Shown here: positions 52,065 through 61,904 of the stretch, one piece after another
Layout of the letters: each line of letters begins with the position of its first letter
Position numbering within the stretch: position 1 is the first letter of the stretch
NCBI GenBank assembly: GCA_020744425.1
Contig: JAGMUV010000031.1
Coordinates: forward strand, 620,001-684,000
From: Dactylonectria macrodidyma
Lineage: Eukaryota > Ascomycota > Sordariomycetes > Hypocreales > Nectriaceae
Length of the DNA: 64,000 nucleotides
Reading direction: 5' to 3'
Made by a program: the position numbers and the translations under genes
Notes under the pieces: model-generated
Seen by the model: only the letters and a program-made list of their open reading frames with translations
What the model was told of the DNA's origin: nothing
Database searches by the model: none

Positions 52065-52076
52065 CTCCCACTCGAG
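52065..52076 (-). promoter_or_regulatory. copia polypurine tract
   Basis: gagtgggag on the transcribed strand ends at the 3' LTR boundary, the expected plus-strand priming site. Confidence 0.5.
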
Positions 52077-52195
52077 CCATTGGTGCGAGATGTTTCTGCG
52101 TAACAGAGTGTGGCCTCGTTAAAACCTCAAAAACACCTTCGTGGGTGAAAAACAGGAAAGAGCTTTTATTACCACACCTGTGTTAGATTGTTCGG

Positions 52196-52837
52196 TCACT
52201 GGGGCCTTAGCACCCCGGGTCTCCCGAATTGTTTGATAGATAAATTTGTGAGGCGAACAGCCTTGAATTCTCTGGTCACTGGGGCCTTAGCACCCCAGAT
52301 CCTCCAGATTGTTTGATGTTTGATGTTTGCGAGGCGGACAGCCTTGAATTCTTTGGTCACTGGAGCCTTAGCACCCCAGATCTCCCAGGTAGTTTGATAT
52401 TTGGATGAAGTCTTGGAATCTTCGATCACTGGGGCCTTAATGCCCCAGATCTCCCACTTCATCGCGGACAGATGGTTTTGATGTTTGGATGAAGCCTTGG
52501 AATCTTCGATCACTAGGGCCTTAGCACCCCAGATCTCCCACTTCATCGCGGACAGATGGTTTTGATGTTTGGATGAAGCCTTGGAATCTTCGATCACTAG
52601 GGCCTTAGCACCCCAGATCTCCCACTTCATCACGGACAGGTGGTATTGATGTTTGGATGAAGTCTTGGAATCTTCGATCACTAGGGCCTTAGCACCCCAG
52701 ATCTCCCACTTCATCACGGACAGGTGGTATTGATGTTTGGATGAAGTCTTGGAATCTTCGATCACTAGGGCCTTAGCACCCCAGATCTCCCACTTCATCA
52801 CGTACAGGTGGTTTTGGAATGTGGAAGACATTGACAT
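52196..52837 (-). CDS. repeat-encoded ORF downstream of copia pol, unknown
   Basis: The open frame of 213 codons is built from an 84-bp unit encoding about 28 residues (MKWEIWGAKALVIEDSK, then a Ser/His-rich spacer). Five nearly identical copies are followed by three divergent ones near the C-terminus. The frame is kept through all copies. It lies between pol and the 3' LTR, the position of env or extra genes in some retroelements. There is no membrane span or signal peptide, and I recognise no family. It may be a satellite that happens to stay open. Confidence 0.4.
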   Translation of the reverse strand: MSMSSTFQNHLYVMKWEIWGAKALVIEDSKTSSKHQYHLSVMKWEIWGAKALVIEDSKTSSKHQYHLSVMKWEIWGAKALVIEDSKASSKHQNHLSAMKWEIWGAKALVIEDSKASSKHQNHLSAMKWEIWGIKAPVIEDSKTSSKYQTTWEIWGAKAPVTKEFKAVRLANIKHQTIWRIWGAKAPVTREFKAVRLTNLSIKQFGRPGVLRPQ

Positions 52838-53359
52838 TGTCTTTTATATGTATTGTCGACTATGATAGTCGAAGTATTTTGTTTTCTTTGACGGATCCGA
52901 TTGACCAGGTTCCGTTGCATGTCTTGTAGGACAGTGACTGTTAAGGCTGAAGAAGCCAATTCAGCAGCGTTTGCTGTATTTTGTAGGTTTGTAGATTTGT
53001 AGCTCAATCATGTTCATTTGCCGCATGATTCTTTCCGATTGGCTCTTGCGTGAATGTTTCTGAATAGGTGGATCTGATTTGCGCGTAATGGGCACCCAGA
53101 TACAGCTGAAGCTGTTGTAGAATTGTTGTAGGAAGCTGAAGTGTTCCGAGCCGAGGGCCCGCGGGTCATTTTTGGGGATTCGATGATTTGAATAGACTGT
53201 TGGGCTCCCATTCTCTCCCACTTGGAGTATGATGAAAAGGACAAGAAGGATTTGTGAACTTAATGTAGTAGCCTTTCGACGCTACTGCCTCTAGCTCCTA
53301 ACTTGGTTGGCTGGTAGCTAGGTTGGTTGTTGAGACAGCGCGGAGTGTCAGTTGGCTAG

Positions 53360-53361
<2 letters not shown>
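52838..53361. other. copia 3' extra region, non-coding or unknown
   Basis: Short minus-strand frames only, none recognisable. It is bounded by the satellite on one side and a 29-bp T run on the other. Confidence 0.4.

Positions 53362-53390
<29 letters not shown>
53362..53390. repeat. homopolymer T29 (A29 on the coding strand)
   Basis: It lies about 55 bp downstream of the copia pol stop, reading as poly(A) on the transcribed strand. It could mark the 3' end of an older cDNA joined to extra sequence, or simple slippage. Confidence 0.9.
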
Positions 53391-53443
53391 GAAATGAATC
53401 ACCTCCTTTTCTCATGATCCATACTTACGCGACCAACAGTAGA

Positions 53444-56400
53444 TCACGGATTGGAGAGGCCCAGCGCATTACGGAACACGATAAACCGGTCTTTTGGGAG
53501 AGCTTTCGTAAGTCCGTCTGCGATTTGTTGCTCGGTTGGGACATATTGGAGCTCAACGTCTCCATCCGAGACTCGTTCTCGAACGTAATGCCATTGAAGA
53601 TCAATGTGCTTAGTCCTGGCATGGAACTGTGGATTTTTGGCCATTGCAATTGCCCCTTGATTGTCCCCGTAGAGGATAGTTGTTTGAAGGTCTCCATGTT
53701 TGTATTGGGCCAGAAGTTCGCGCAGCAACCCTCGTAGCCAGATCGCTTCTTTGGTGCATTGTGTTTGCCCCATGTACTCCGCTTCGCAGGATGATAGTGC
53801 GACCGTTGGTTGTCGTTTGGAGCTCCAACTGATGGCGCCTGTGCCGACGTTGAAGACATAACCAGCCGTTGATCGTCTGGTGTCGTGGTCGCCAGCCCAG
53901 TCTGAGTCGGTGTACCCAACTAACGGTCTGAGTGGTCCGCTGAAAACGAGTTCCAAGTCGATCGTTCCTCGCAAGTACCTCATGATGCGCTTGACGGCTT
54001 GGACGTGTTCGTTGGTTGGGTTTCCCAGATATCGGCTGCAGAGAGAGACGGCAAATGCGATGTCTGGGCGAGTGCCAAGCATGGCGTACATAAGTGAACC
54101 AATTGCCTTTGCGTACCATAGTTTCGTCGTTTCAGACGATTTGTATTCGTCTGGGACAGGTTGGAATTTTGACGTGTTCAGGGGAGTTGTGACTGGCTTG
54201 CTCTCCCACATGTCAAATTCCCGTAGGACCTTCTCGACATATGCTCGTTGGGAGAGGAAGATGGCCTTGTTGCGTCTGTCTCTCCGGACGGACATTCCCA
54301 GATAGTACTGACACGGACCAAGGTCAGTCATTTCGAATTTCTTGCTCAAGGCGGCTTTGATTTGGCGGATTTCTTCCTTATCGGGACCAGCGATTAGGAG
54401 ATCATCTACGTAGACGGCGATGTAGGTTGTGCCACGGATGAAGACGCCAACATCGGCGTTGAGTGGTTTAAAGTCGAGGGTTTCCAGAAAATCAGATAAT
54501 GTCTGGTACCAGATTCGGGGAGATTGTTTAAGACCGTAGAGAGCCTTCCGCAGTCGGAAGACTTTGCCTGATTTGTCGCCGAAGCCCTGTGGCTGAGTGA
54601 TGTAAATTTCTTCTTTGACATCACCGTAAAGGAAGGCAGTTTTGACATCCATTTGTTCCAGTTCAAGGTCCAAGGCCGCAGCGATAGCGAAGATCATTTT
54701 ATAGCTCATCGGCTTGACCACGGAGGCAAACGTCTCGTGGTAGTCGATTCCATCTTTTTGTTCGAAGCCTCTGACGACGAAGCGAGCTTTGAATCTGGTA
54801 ATCTCGCCATCCTTTCCCCGTTTGAGCTTATACACCCATTTGCCTTGGAGCGTATGTTTTCCTGGAGGCAGGCTGACTGGTATGAAGGTGCCATTTCTCC
54901 TCAAGGAGTCGATTTCGTCAATCATGGCTTGCATCCATTGTTCGCTATGAGGCGAGTTCATTGCTTCGTCAAAGGTTTTGGGTTCGGTCGGTTCAAGGTT
55001 GTTGGCGATCATAGCCAGATGAATGGCAATCATGTTGAAGCGCCATTGGTTTTGTTGAGCTGATGGGTCTTGTTGAGCTAGGACTGTGTATCTTGATGGA
55101 ATTTGTCCTCTGGTTTCCCGTACAGGAAAACGTTGTTGGGGATGACCGTCGGCTGCTTCCGCGACGACTTGGTGTTCGTCGACCGCACTGTCGGGGCTTT
55201 GTGTTCTTTCTGGAGTCCCCAGTTCCACATGGAGGCTTGGCTCGTCTTGATTCGGTTGATAGGATTGGTTGGGGGCTGACTGTATCTCTCCGTCTGTTCT
55301 GATGTTTTCGGTTAGGGGTATAGTTGGGAGAGATGATGTGAGATCCATCCGTTTTGCGTTGGGTTCATCAGTTGGTTGCTCCGATGCAATTCGTTTTCTC
55401 AGCAGGGATTTCTCATCGAACACGACGTTGTTCGCAAAGAATATTCTTCCATCATCGTCGACTAAGGCGTAGTTTGTGCTCCCTTGATAGCCGAGGAGCC
55501 GGCAGGGGATTGTCTTGTCGTCCATCTTCTTCCGTTTGGCTGAAGGCATCTTTGCAAAGCCTCGGCTGCCGATAACTCGGAGATGGGAGAGATTCGGCAC
55601 TTCCTTGTGCCATGCTTCATAAGGTGTGATTTGACGACCCGAGGCTGGTGAGAGGTTTCGTACGTATGCCATGGCTTTGAGGACGTATGGCCAGAATTTC
55701 TTTTCCAGTCCTGAATGGATGAGAGTCGTTGTGAGCTTCTCGAGTAGGACACGGTTTGCTACTTCGGCCACCCCGTTTTGTTCGTGCTGCTCGGTAGCAG
55801 AGAAGATTATCTCAATCATCTTGTTTTCGCAGTAGAGAGTGAGTGTATCAGCTTGGTTTTCTCCCCCTCGATCGAGGCGAAGGTAACGGCAGCGACGGGT
55901 TGGTGTCTCGGCTTGTTCCAGAAGTTGCCGAAGGCAGTTGCCAAATTCGGACTTTTGCCTGATTGGGAAGACCCAGGTCATTTTGGTGAAATCGTCTATG
56001 AAGCAGGCCCAGTATCTATGGCCGTCGATGCCTTCGTCTGGGAAGGGGCCAGCGATATCGCCATGCAGGCTCTCCAGTGGTCTTGTTCCTTTTCGAATGC
56101 ATCCGCGGTGAGGCCTTTCCTTCATGCGCCCTTTTACGCACGCTTCACAGACGTTGGAGTCAGATAGAGGAGTGATGCCCGTGGACATCTTCATGAGTAA
56201 ATGCAAGTTCTGTTCTCCCAAATGGCCGAGTCGGTCATGCCAGATCTGCAGTTTAGGGTCGCTGACAGAGTATGCGGCCATGGCAGTGTGCAGTTGTTCG
56301 TCGTCCTCGTCGATCACATACAGACCAAATTTCCTAGTGGCGCTGAGGATGACTTTACCGTGGCTTGTAATGACAGCTCGTCCTTTTCGAAATAAAATAG

Positions 56401-57649
56401 TTGCTCCATCTTCCTCGAGGGCCGAGACCGAGACAAGGTTGCAGTGAGCGTCTGGGACGTAAAGTGCCTTATGAAGGATCGTCGTTCCTTTGGCATTGTT
56501 CCGTATGGTTCTGAGGGTGTATGTGCCTTGCCCCTCGGGCATAATGGCCGAGCCAGCTATGCCGTTGATGGCAGAGCCGGTAAAGTTCTCGAGTGACGTA
56601 AAGTTCTGTCGACGGCAGAACGTGTGGGAAGAGGCGCCGCTGTCCAATACGTGAATTCGCTCGAGCAGCCCGGACGGCTCTGATGCAGCCAGGCCAAACT
56701 GGGGTTGAAAGGATAGAAGGGCCGTGTTTAAGAAGGCGACGGCGGCGGTGTGATCCTCGTCCAGTTGCAGTGGCGAGGTGTTCTTCTTTCTCTTCTCAAG
56801 CTTAGATTCTCGTCGTCCACTCCGAAGTGCTCGTTTTCTTCTGAACTCCTCAAGAAGGTCGGGGTGTAGGCCGAAACATCCGGCCTTGGTATGACCTGGT
56901 CTATTGCAGTGGCCGCACGTCTGAGCCACTCGGTCTTTGCCAGGACCACGCATTCCAGCCAGCAGAGCTGTTTGTGTCTTGGCCTTTTCTCGTTGTTGAA
57001 TGTTCATCTCCTCTTGCTCTGCGGCGGCAAGGGCGATTTCGAATGTGACGGCAGGTTTGGTTACTTCTCCGTTGGAGCCTCGTTCGGGTAGCAAGTTGTG
57101 GTTTTGGTAGAAAGCAGTGAGGAACACTTCGTATTCGGGGCCAAGTCCGGTTAGGAACTTATTGATGAATTGAGGAGTGCCGATTTCGCATGTCTCGTCT
57201 AGTTGCAAGAGTTCAGATTGGGCTTCTCGCAGTCTTTCCGCAAAGTTCATGACTCCCGAGCATTGGTCTAAGGCAAGGCTGTTGTATCGTCGGTCGAGAT
57301 CTTGGAAAACCGCACTCCCCTTTGGTTTGAAGCGCTTTTCAAGTTCCCCGAACATCTCCGTGACGGTCTCCTTGCCCTTTACCTGCTCCCTGGCGTTGTA
57401 TCCAAGTCGATTGAGGACTGCTCCGCACGCGCGTTCCTGCTTGGAGAGCCAGTTATCGATCTTTTCGATGGTCGCGGCGCTGGTGCCGGTGGGTTTGTCC
57501 TTGTTTCGTTTGAACAAGTCTCCATATCCCGACATCGTGAGATGGTCCTTCATTTCTCGGCTCCAGTTGATCCATCCCGCTGTTGATTCTAGCTTCGGGA
57601 TGTTGGCTAGGTTGCCAAGTGTTCCTGTTGATTCCTTCGAGGCCGACAT
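53444..57649 (-). CDS. copia Gag-Pol polyprotein
   Basis: The frame is open for 1,401 residues. The domains in order are: gag (LPKLESTAGWINWSREMKDHL-like start, then EMFGELEKRFKPKGSAVFQD), CCHC knuckle CGHCNRPGHTKAGC, aspartic protease HVLDSGASSHTFCR, GAG-pre-integrase LQIWHDRLGHLGEQNLHLL, integrase core (LHGDIAGPFPDEGI, RLDRGGENQ), reverse transcriptase (LEQMDVKTAFLYGDVKEEIY, then VYVDDLLIAG), and RNase H (VGYTDSDWAGDHDTRRSTAG ... TKHIDLQWHYVRE). The order PR-INT-RT-RH defines copia. No stops or frameshifts are seen. Confidence 0.97.
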   Translation of the reverse strand: MSASKESTGTLGNLANIPKLESTAGWINWSREMKDHLTMSGYGDLFKRNKDKPTGTSAATIEKIDNWLSKQERACGAVLNRLGYNAREQVKGKETVTEMFGELEKRFKPKGSAVFQDLDRRYNSLALDQCSGVMNFAERLREAQSELLQLDETCEIGTPQFINKFLTGLGPEYEVFLTAFYQNHNLLPERGSNGEVTKPAVTFEIALAAAEQEEMNIQQREKAKTQTALLAGMRGPGKDRVAQTCGHCNRPGHTKAGCFGLHPDLLEEFRRKRALRSGRRESKLEKRKKNTSPLQLDEDHTAAVAFLNTALLSFQPQFGLAASEPSGLLERIHVLDSGASSHTFCRRQNFTSLENFTGSAINGIAGSAIMPEGQGTYTLRTIRNNAKGTTILHKALYVPDAHCNLVSVSALEEDGATILFRKGRAVITSHGKVILSATRKFGLYVIDEDDEQLHTAMAAYSVSDPKLQIWHDRLGHLGEQNLHLLMKMSTGITPLSDSNVCEACVKGRMKERPHRGCIRKGTRPLESLHGDIAGPFPDEGIDGHRYWACFIDDFTKMTWVFPIRQKSEFGNCLRQLLEQAETPTRRCRYLRLDRGGENQADTLTLYCENKMIEIIFSATEQHEQNGVAEVANRVLLEKLTTTLIHSGLEKKFWPYVLKAMAYVRNLSPASGRQITPYEAWHKEVPNLSHLRVIGSRGFAKMPSAKRKKMDDKTIPCRLLGYQGSTNYALVDDDGRIFFANNVVFDEKSLLRKRIASEQPTDEPNAKRMDLTSSLPTIPLTENIRTDGEIQSAPNQSYQPNQDEPSLHVELGTPERTQSPDSAVDEHQVVAEAADGHPQQRFPVRETRGQIPSRYTVLAQQDPSAQQNQWRFNMIAIHLAMIANNLEPTEPKTFDEAMNSPHSEQWMQAMIDEIDSLRRNGTFIPVSLPPGKHTLQGKWVYKLKRGKDGEITRFKARFVVRGFEQKDGIDYHETFASVVKPMSYKMIFAIAAALDLELEQMDVKTAFLYGDVKEEIYITQPQGFGDKSGKVFRLRKALYGLKQSPRIWYQTLSDFLETLDFKPLNADVGVFIRGTTYIAVYVDDLLIAGPDKEEIRQIKAALSKKFEMTDLGPCQYYLGMSVRRDRRNKAIFLSQRAYVEKVLREFDMWESKPVTTPLNTSKFQPVPDEYKSSETTKLWYAKAIGSLMYAMLGTRPDIAFAVSLCSRYLGNPTNEHVQAVKRIMRYLRGTIDLELVFSGPLRPLVGYTDSDWAGDHDTRRSTAGYVFNVGTGAISWSSKRQPTVALSSCEAEYMGQTQCTKEAIWLRGLLRELLAQYKHGDLQTTILYGDNQGAIAMAKNPQFHARTKHIDLQWHYVRERVSDGDVELQYVPTEQQIADGLTKALPKDRFIVFRNALGLSNP

Positions 57650-58395
57650 GCTTGAGGATGGATTCCTTGATGGCTGGACGAGAGAATGCGTGAGACGAGT
57701 GTAGGGCAGGTTCAGGTGAATCTTCCCTCTTCAGCCTAGCGATGTCTCTTGCGAGCGCGAGGCTGGAATCCTCGTTGTTGTCGATGGTATCGGTAACGGA
57801 TGAGTCGGAGCTCCCACTGGACGTAACGTGGGTTTCTCCTGGTTATCTGAAAACGAGTCGTCGGTGTCAAAGTGGGTTGCCCAGGACTCAAAACCTAGAA
57901 GGAACTACCCGAAGGTACAAGGCCTCCGAGGTCCTTTTCTATGCAATGTGGTCCTGTGGAATCAGCTAGAATAGCTGCTTTATCAGCCTGTGGCGATAGG
58001 TGGCGATATTCCTGTGGCAAATTCCTTCCTTTCCAGCAGCTTCCAATAGCTTCCTTTTTGCCACATATTCAACGAGAATTCAGTAGCAGAATTCAGCGAC
58101 AGAACATCCGTCAAGGTCAGCGACACGATAAGTAAAAGTTGCTTGTGGAGGAAACAAAGGAAGGTCGGCTTCTAGAGGGGTCGAGCTCTCAGATTATAGT
58201 CGCGTGAGGCCATCGTGAGGTCGAGAAGCGTGCAAAAACAACCGGTTGAGTCCTAAATAGGGCGGCTAGCAGTATCCAGCTAAAATTCGGGTAAGGTATG
58301 ATGAGTATCTTTGTCGCAGTGGAAGGAGGCGATTAGACCTCGAGTTATATTGGGAATCATGATTAGGAGGATACTCAGCTGTATGGTGGCTTTCC
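57650..58395 (-). other. copia 5' leader
   Basis: About 745 bp between the primer-binding site and gag. It is free of long frames on the coding strand and probably holds packaging and dimerisation signals. Confidence 0.5.
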
Positions 58396-58407
58396 GGGCT
58401 CATAACC
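58396..58407 (-). promoter_or_regulatory. copia primer-binding site (initiator Met tRNA half-molecule)
   Basis: Directly after the 5' LTR the transcribed strand reads ggttatgagccc. Its complement, gggctcataacc, is the anticodon stem-loop of initiator tRNA-Met. Copia-type elements are known to prime from a cleaved 5' half of this tRNA. Confidence 0.75.
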
Positions 58408-58549
58408 TGTTGAAATGAGCATATTGTGTTGATTGAAGAAGAAGAAAGACTGGTGTTAACCACCGGAAACTATTGACAAGAAGACATCCACATCCTCGCC
58501 ACCAATGGATCGGAATAGCCATTGATCCGTTAAACAATGGATCTCAACA
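58408..58549 (-). repeat. copia 5' LTR
   Basis: 142 bp, identical to the 3' LTR. The primer-binding site follows directly. Confidence 0.96.
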
Positions 58550-60078
58550 AGATCTGCCCCGAAAAGAACCGACGGAGATGCTGGCCTATCGCCTCCTAAT
58601 GAGAGATCCGGAACCCAGCCTGCATCGCCACTGAAGCCACGGCAACTTCATACGGCGAGGAGGTTATTTGAAGAGCCAATTAGCCAGCCGCACGTGGTGC
58701 TGGGGACGCCGGGAAAGACTCACAAGATGATGCCTCCAAGGCTGAGGCGAAGGCAAGGCAGGTGGCTATACAGCGCGACCATGGTTCACGGCGCCGTGCG
58801 GGGGAGACTGTCTCCCCGACTCCCTCGATATCTCAACTGGGCGTCTCTGCAGTTCCTGATGAGCCTGGAGAAGGTATCCCTGGCGGTGATCGTCGTCGTT
58901 GTGCAGGTTAACCACTGGATTAGCCGACGGTCATGGCGCACATCCAGAACATCGATGAGAAGAGCATGCTAGGGCTGCGTCAGCTATCGTGGATCGATGA
59001 CCGTCTCCGAGAGGCGTTCCCGAATAAGAACGAAGAGTTCTTTGGCGGCCTGAACATCCTGTTGGTTGGCGACTTCTTTCAGCTTCCCCCTGTGCTGCAG
59101 AAGCCGCTTTATTACGATAAAGAGGTTCAGGGAGTAGAGATCAAGGGCAGAAACGCATATAGGCGATTCGATAAATCGGTCTTCTTGAAAGTTGTCCAGC
59201 GGCAGCGTGGTGACGATCAGGAGACATTCCGCCTAGCTCTCGGGGAATTGCGGCTGCTTCAACTATCTGTGGAGTCCTGGAAGCTCCTTTCCAGCCGCGT
59301 ACAGGCAAAACTAGATGATCAAGAGGTCGCAAGGTTTGTCAACGCCTTACGAGTATACGCCACGAAAGATAGGGTGAACGAATATAACCACTGTCACCTC
59401 GACCGCCTCAGCCGGCCAGTCATCCAGGTCATGGCTAAGAACGTCGGCCCCGGCGCGGCTGCTGCGCCTGCTGCGCCTGATGACAAGGCGGGCAACCTTG
59501 CGAAGCAGATCCCCATATGCATTGGCTCCCGTCTGATGCTGACGTCCAACCTTTGGCAGCCAGTTTGCCTCTGCAACGGCGCTCGCGGCACAGTTTACGA
59601 TATCGGCTGGGCACCTGGGGCCGACCCCATCCAAGACCCTCCCTGTGTTATCATGATGGAGTTTGACAAATACAGCGGACCGGTATTCCTGACCACCGCT
59701 GATGGCAGGAAGGTTGTGCTGATTCTCCCAGTGGAGAGGGACTTCCTCATGGGAGCCATTCTCTGCGCTCGCACCCAGTTTCCCCTGATCGTATGCTACG
59801 CAATTACTGTGCACAAGTCACAAAGCATCACCGAAGACATGGTAGTTACAGATCTGTCCCGCCGGGACTTTCAGACTGGTTTAGGCTACGTGGCTGTCTC
59901 TTGCGTGAAAACGCTCGAGGGTCTGATGTTGGATGCACCATTTCATCGTAATCACCTGGTCTACGGGTCTCCCCCGGATGGCATGAAGATGAAGATGAGG
60001 GATCAGGAGCTTAGGAAACGACAGGTACTCACACGGAATCCGTACATGTCACATAATACCAAGAATGGCCATGGCAAT

Positions 60079-60644
60079 TAGGGTTCCGTCGAGGTAATTT
60101 ACCAAACGGTAATTTACCTCTCTGACCAAAATTTTTGACGTCAGAAACCTCGAGGTATTTTACATGTCAAAAACCTCTCATTGGCCGATGTCATTTCATC
60201 CCCACTATTTTCCAGATCGGTCTCTTCCCAACCCCTGCCATCCACAGCAATAGACTCTTGGAAGGCGTTTTCTATCTTTATCAGCCTAGCCACATCAACT
60301 GTCTCCCAGTTTTTGACAGCCATCGGTTCTGCCGGAGTATCTTTGACCGTCTTGAGCCTCTTTAGCACCCGAATGTTCATATAGATGAAAGTGACCTTAT
60401 CAATGCTAAGTGGACTACGCCGACTCCGAAGCTTACAATGAAGGTAGTTCGTAGCACTGAAGGAAAGCAGAAGAGAATTTGGTGATATTTGTGCGCTGCA
60501 TCCGTTATTTGATGCACTAAACCTATTCTGTGCATCAACTAATCCTAATATGGTGAGGCACTAAGCCTAAAACGGGAGGGTTTTTGACGTAAATTACCGC
60601 CAAAAACCCCCTTGAGGAATTTGACGGTCAAAAACGGAACCCTA
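60079..60644. mobile_element. hAT-type MITE 2
   Basis: The 566-bp element starts tagggttccgt and ends acggaaccctaa-1 (11-bp perfect inverted repeat). The 8-bp atggcaat is duplicated at both sides (60,071-60,078 and 60,645-60,652). PIF1 copy 1 has the same site with a single atggcaat, so insertion and duplication are proven by the paralogue. Subterminal motifs tttttgacgtca and gtaatttac occur near both ends. A minus-strand frame (60,380-60,141) is of doubtful meaning. Confidence 0.93.
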
Positions 60645-60778
60645 ATGGCAATGGATCAGTACGTAGATAATGCAGTAGTAGTAATAGCTTCCCGGCCCGC
60701 GGACACACAGCCTTCGGCTGAGGCTACCCCATGCACCCCATCGCCGCTCCAATGTGCATGGGGTGACGTAGTATTTTA
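60645..60778 (+). other. 3' flank of PIF1 copy 2
   Basis: This is homologous to the 3' flank of copy 1 (reverse of about 47,880-48,005). It includes the cagccttcggctg palindrome (60,708-60,720) and a long ccccatgcac / gtgcatgggg inverted repeat. Similarity stops at gtagtatttta, so this may be the end of the repeated unit. Confidence 0.75.
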
Positions 60779-60908
60779 AATATCCTTCATTCATTATTTC
60801 TTCCACCGCGGGCTAGGTACCCGATCGCTGACAACTGCCGTACCAAAAGCCTTCCTGCGTCAAATTGATTCGGCGGCTCTTTTCGTGTGATCCTTGCGTC
60901 TTTCTCAC

Positions 60909-61904
60909 CTAGACTTGGTGTTGAGGTGTATGGGTACCTCTACGGCATCCATGCATCCATAGAATATTGTCTTTCAATGCCTTTTCAGTGGCTGCAGCAT
61001 GCTGCATGATCGCCACAGTCATATCGAGGATGGACTGGTTTGGGGAGGGTGGCTGGAGGCATTCAGCTCCCCGTTTTTCAAACAGGTTAGTTGCAATTAG
61101 GTTAGTACGCTCGATGCACATGCAGTCCACAGGAAGTGGAGGCTTATTCTCGGGCCGCGGCTTGCTGTTCGAAAAGCACCAAATCCTGGGGGCGCAGCTT
61201 CGACGAGAGGATAGAACCCGTGTGCCTGCAGAAACCTTGGCTCGGCGGCGAGAACTTACCGAGTCGGGCTGCGAGGCTTTTCACGATCTGGTTGAACAGA
61301 ATCCACATCCGGCTTTTGCAGCCGCAGCCTGGTTCAAGTGGCCTAGGGATGGTTAAGCCTGCCACCTGTGACACAATACCACTAGATGCAGAATGCGGTC
61401 GTCCAGGAGACAGAGCTGGTAGCTCTTGGGGTGGTAGTTTCAATATTCTTTCTTAGGCAGGACACCGATGCCCGGGGACACCGAGTAGATGAGTACATCC
61501 AGCATGGCGTTACAGTGGTCTGCATCAAGTAGTTTAGTCTTCTGGCCAATACTCGCAGAACCAACAACTTCACCAAGGTACTGCGCTGGCAACCAGTAAC
61601 TGCAGGTAGTGTCTGGCAGTATTCGCTTGAGGTTCGAATCGTGCTTTCTTAAAGCTGTAAAGCTGTGCAACCACTGAGATTGTGCAGATGATCCATACGT
61701 CGGCTGTGCGGTCTTTAGCGGGACAATCTTCCTCGCGAACGCCTGGTAAGACTTTAGGCTCTGTACAGAGTACAGTTCGTTTAGGCAAACCAAAAGGTTG
61801 GCCCACTTAGAAGAACTCGTTGAATTCGATGAAATATGCAGCTTGGCAACAGTTGACTCATTTGGGGCACTCGATATCGCGGCTGGAGTGGATCGGGTCA
61901 GCAA
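60909..61904 (-). pseudogene. decayed gene, possibly the C-terminal part of a fungal regulator
   Basis: Three minus-strand frames follow each other: 61904-61440 (AFARKIVPLKTAQPTYGSS and DADHCNAMLDVLIYSVSPG), 61443-61144 (LEPGCGCKSRMWILFNQIV) and 61130-60909 (LDMTVAIMQHAAATEKALKD). The composition suggests real coding in decay. The GCGCKSRMWILFNQI text recalls fungal-specific regulator C-termini, but I am not certain. The frame changes show it is broken, or that introns were missed. Confidence 0.35.

Larger units (their letters stand above)
51923..58549 (-). mobile_element. intact copia LTR retrotransposon
   Basis: This 6,627-bp element has identical 142-bp LTRs (51,923-52,064 and 58,408-58,549), starting tgttgaaatg and ending gatctcaaca. 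The flanking 5-bp duplication is agatc (51,918-51,922 and 58,550-58,554). It carries a single open gag-pol frame on the minus strand, a 0.76-kb leader and an unusual 1.38-kb stretch between pol and the 3' LTR. Identical LTRs indicate a recent insertion into PIF1 copy 2. Confidence 0.97.
51641..60081 (+). pseudogene. Zn-finger/PIF1-type helicase, copy 2 (split by copia, truncated by MITE)
   Basis: Exon 1 (51,641-51,802) encodes a four-Cys zinc finger, CPSCNQIKPASDF and TCLECRDQRDSE. A 49-nt intron leads to 51,852, which runs into the copia element at 51,923 and resumes at 58,555 in phase. The Walker A region is damaged: VVLGTPGKTHK lacks two residues of the GTPGTGKTH loop, and the frame then shifts. 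From 58,933 the helicase core is open: NILLVGDFFQLPPVLQ (Walker B), QIPICIGSRLMLTSNLWQ, AITVHKSQSITEDMVVTDLS and YVAVSCVKTLEGLML. The stop TAG at 60,079 is the first three bases of a MITE; without it five more codons follow. Related genes are common, dispersed and often decayed in fungal genomes. Confidence 0.85.

Noticed and set aside
52196..52837. CRISPR-like array (84-bp regularly spaced repeat)
   Set aside because: Units are contiguous and coding, without unique spacers, and lie in a eukaryotic retrotransposon. It is a minisatellite.
60141..60380. 79-codon protein inside MITE 2
   Set aside because: No homology recognised, and the element is a non-autonomous MITE. The frame is short enough to occur by chance.
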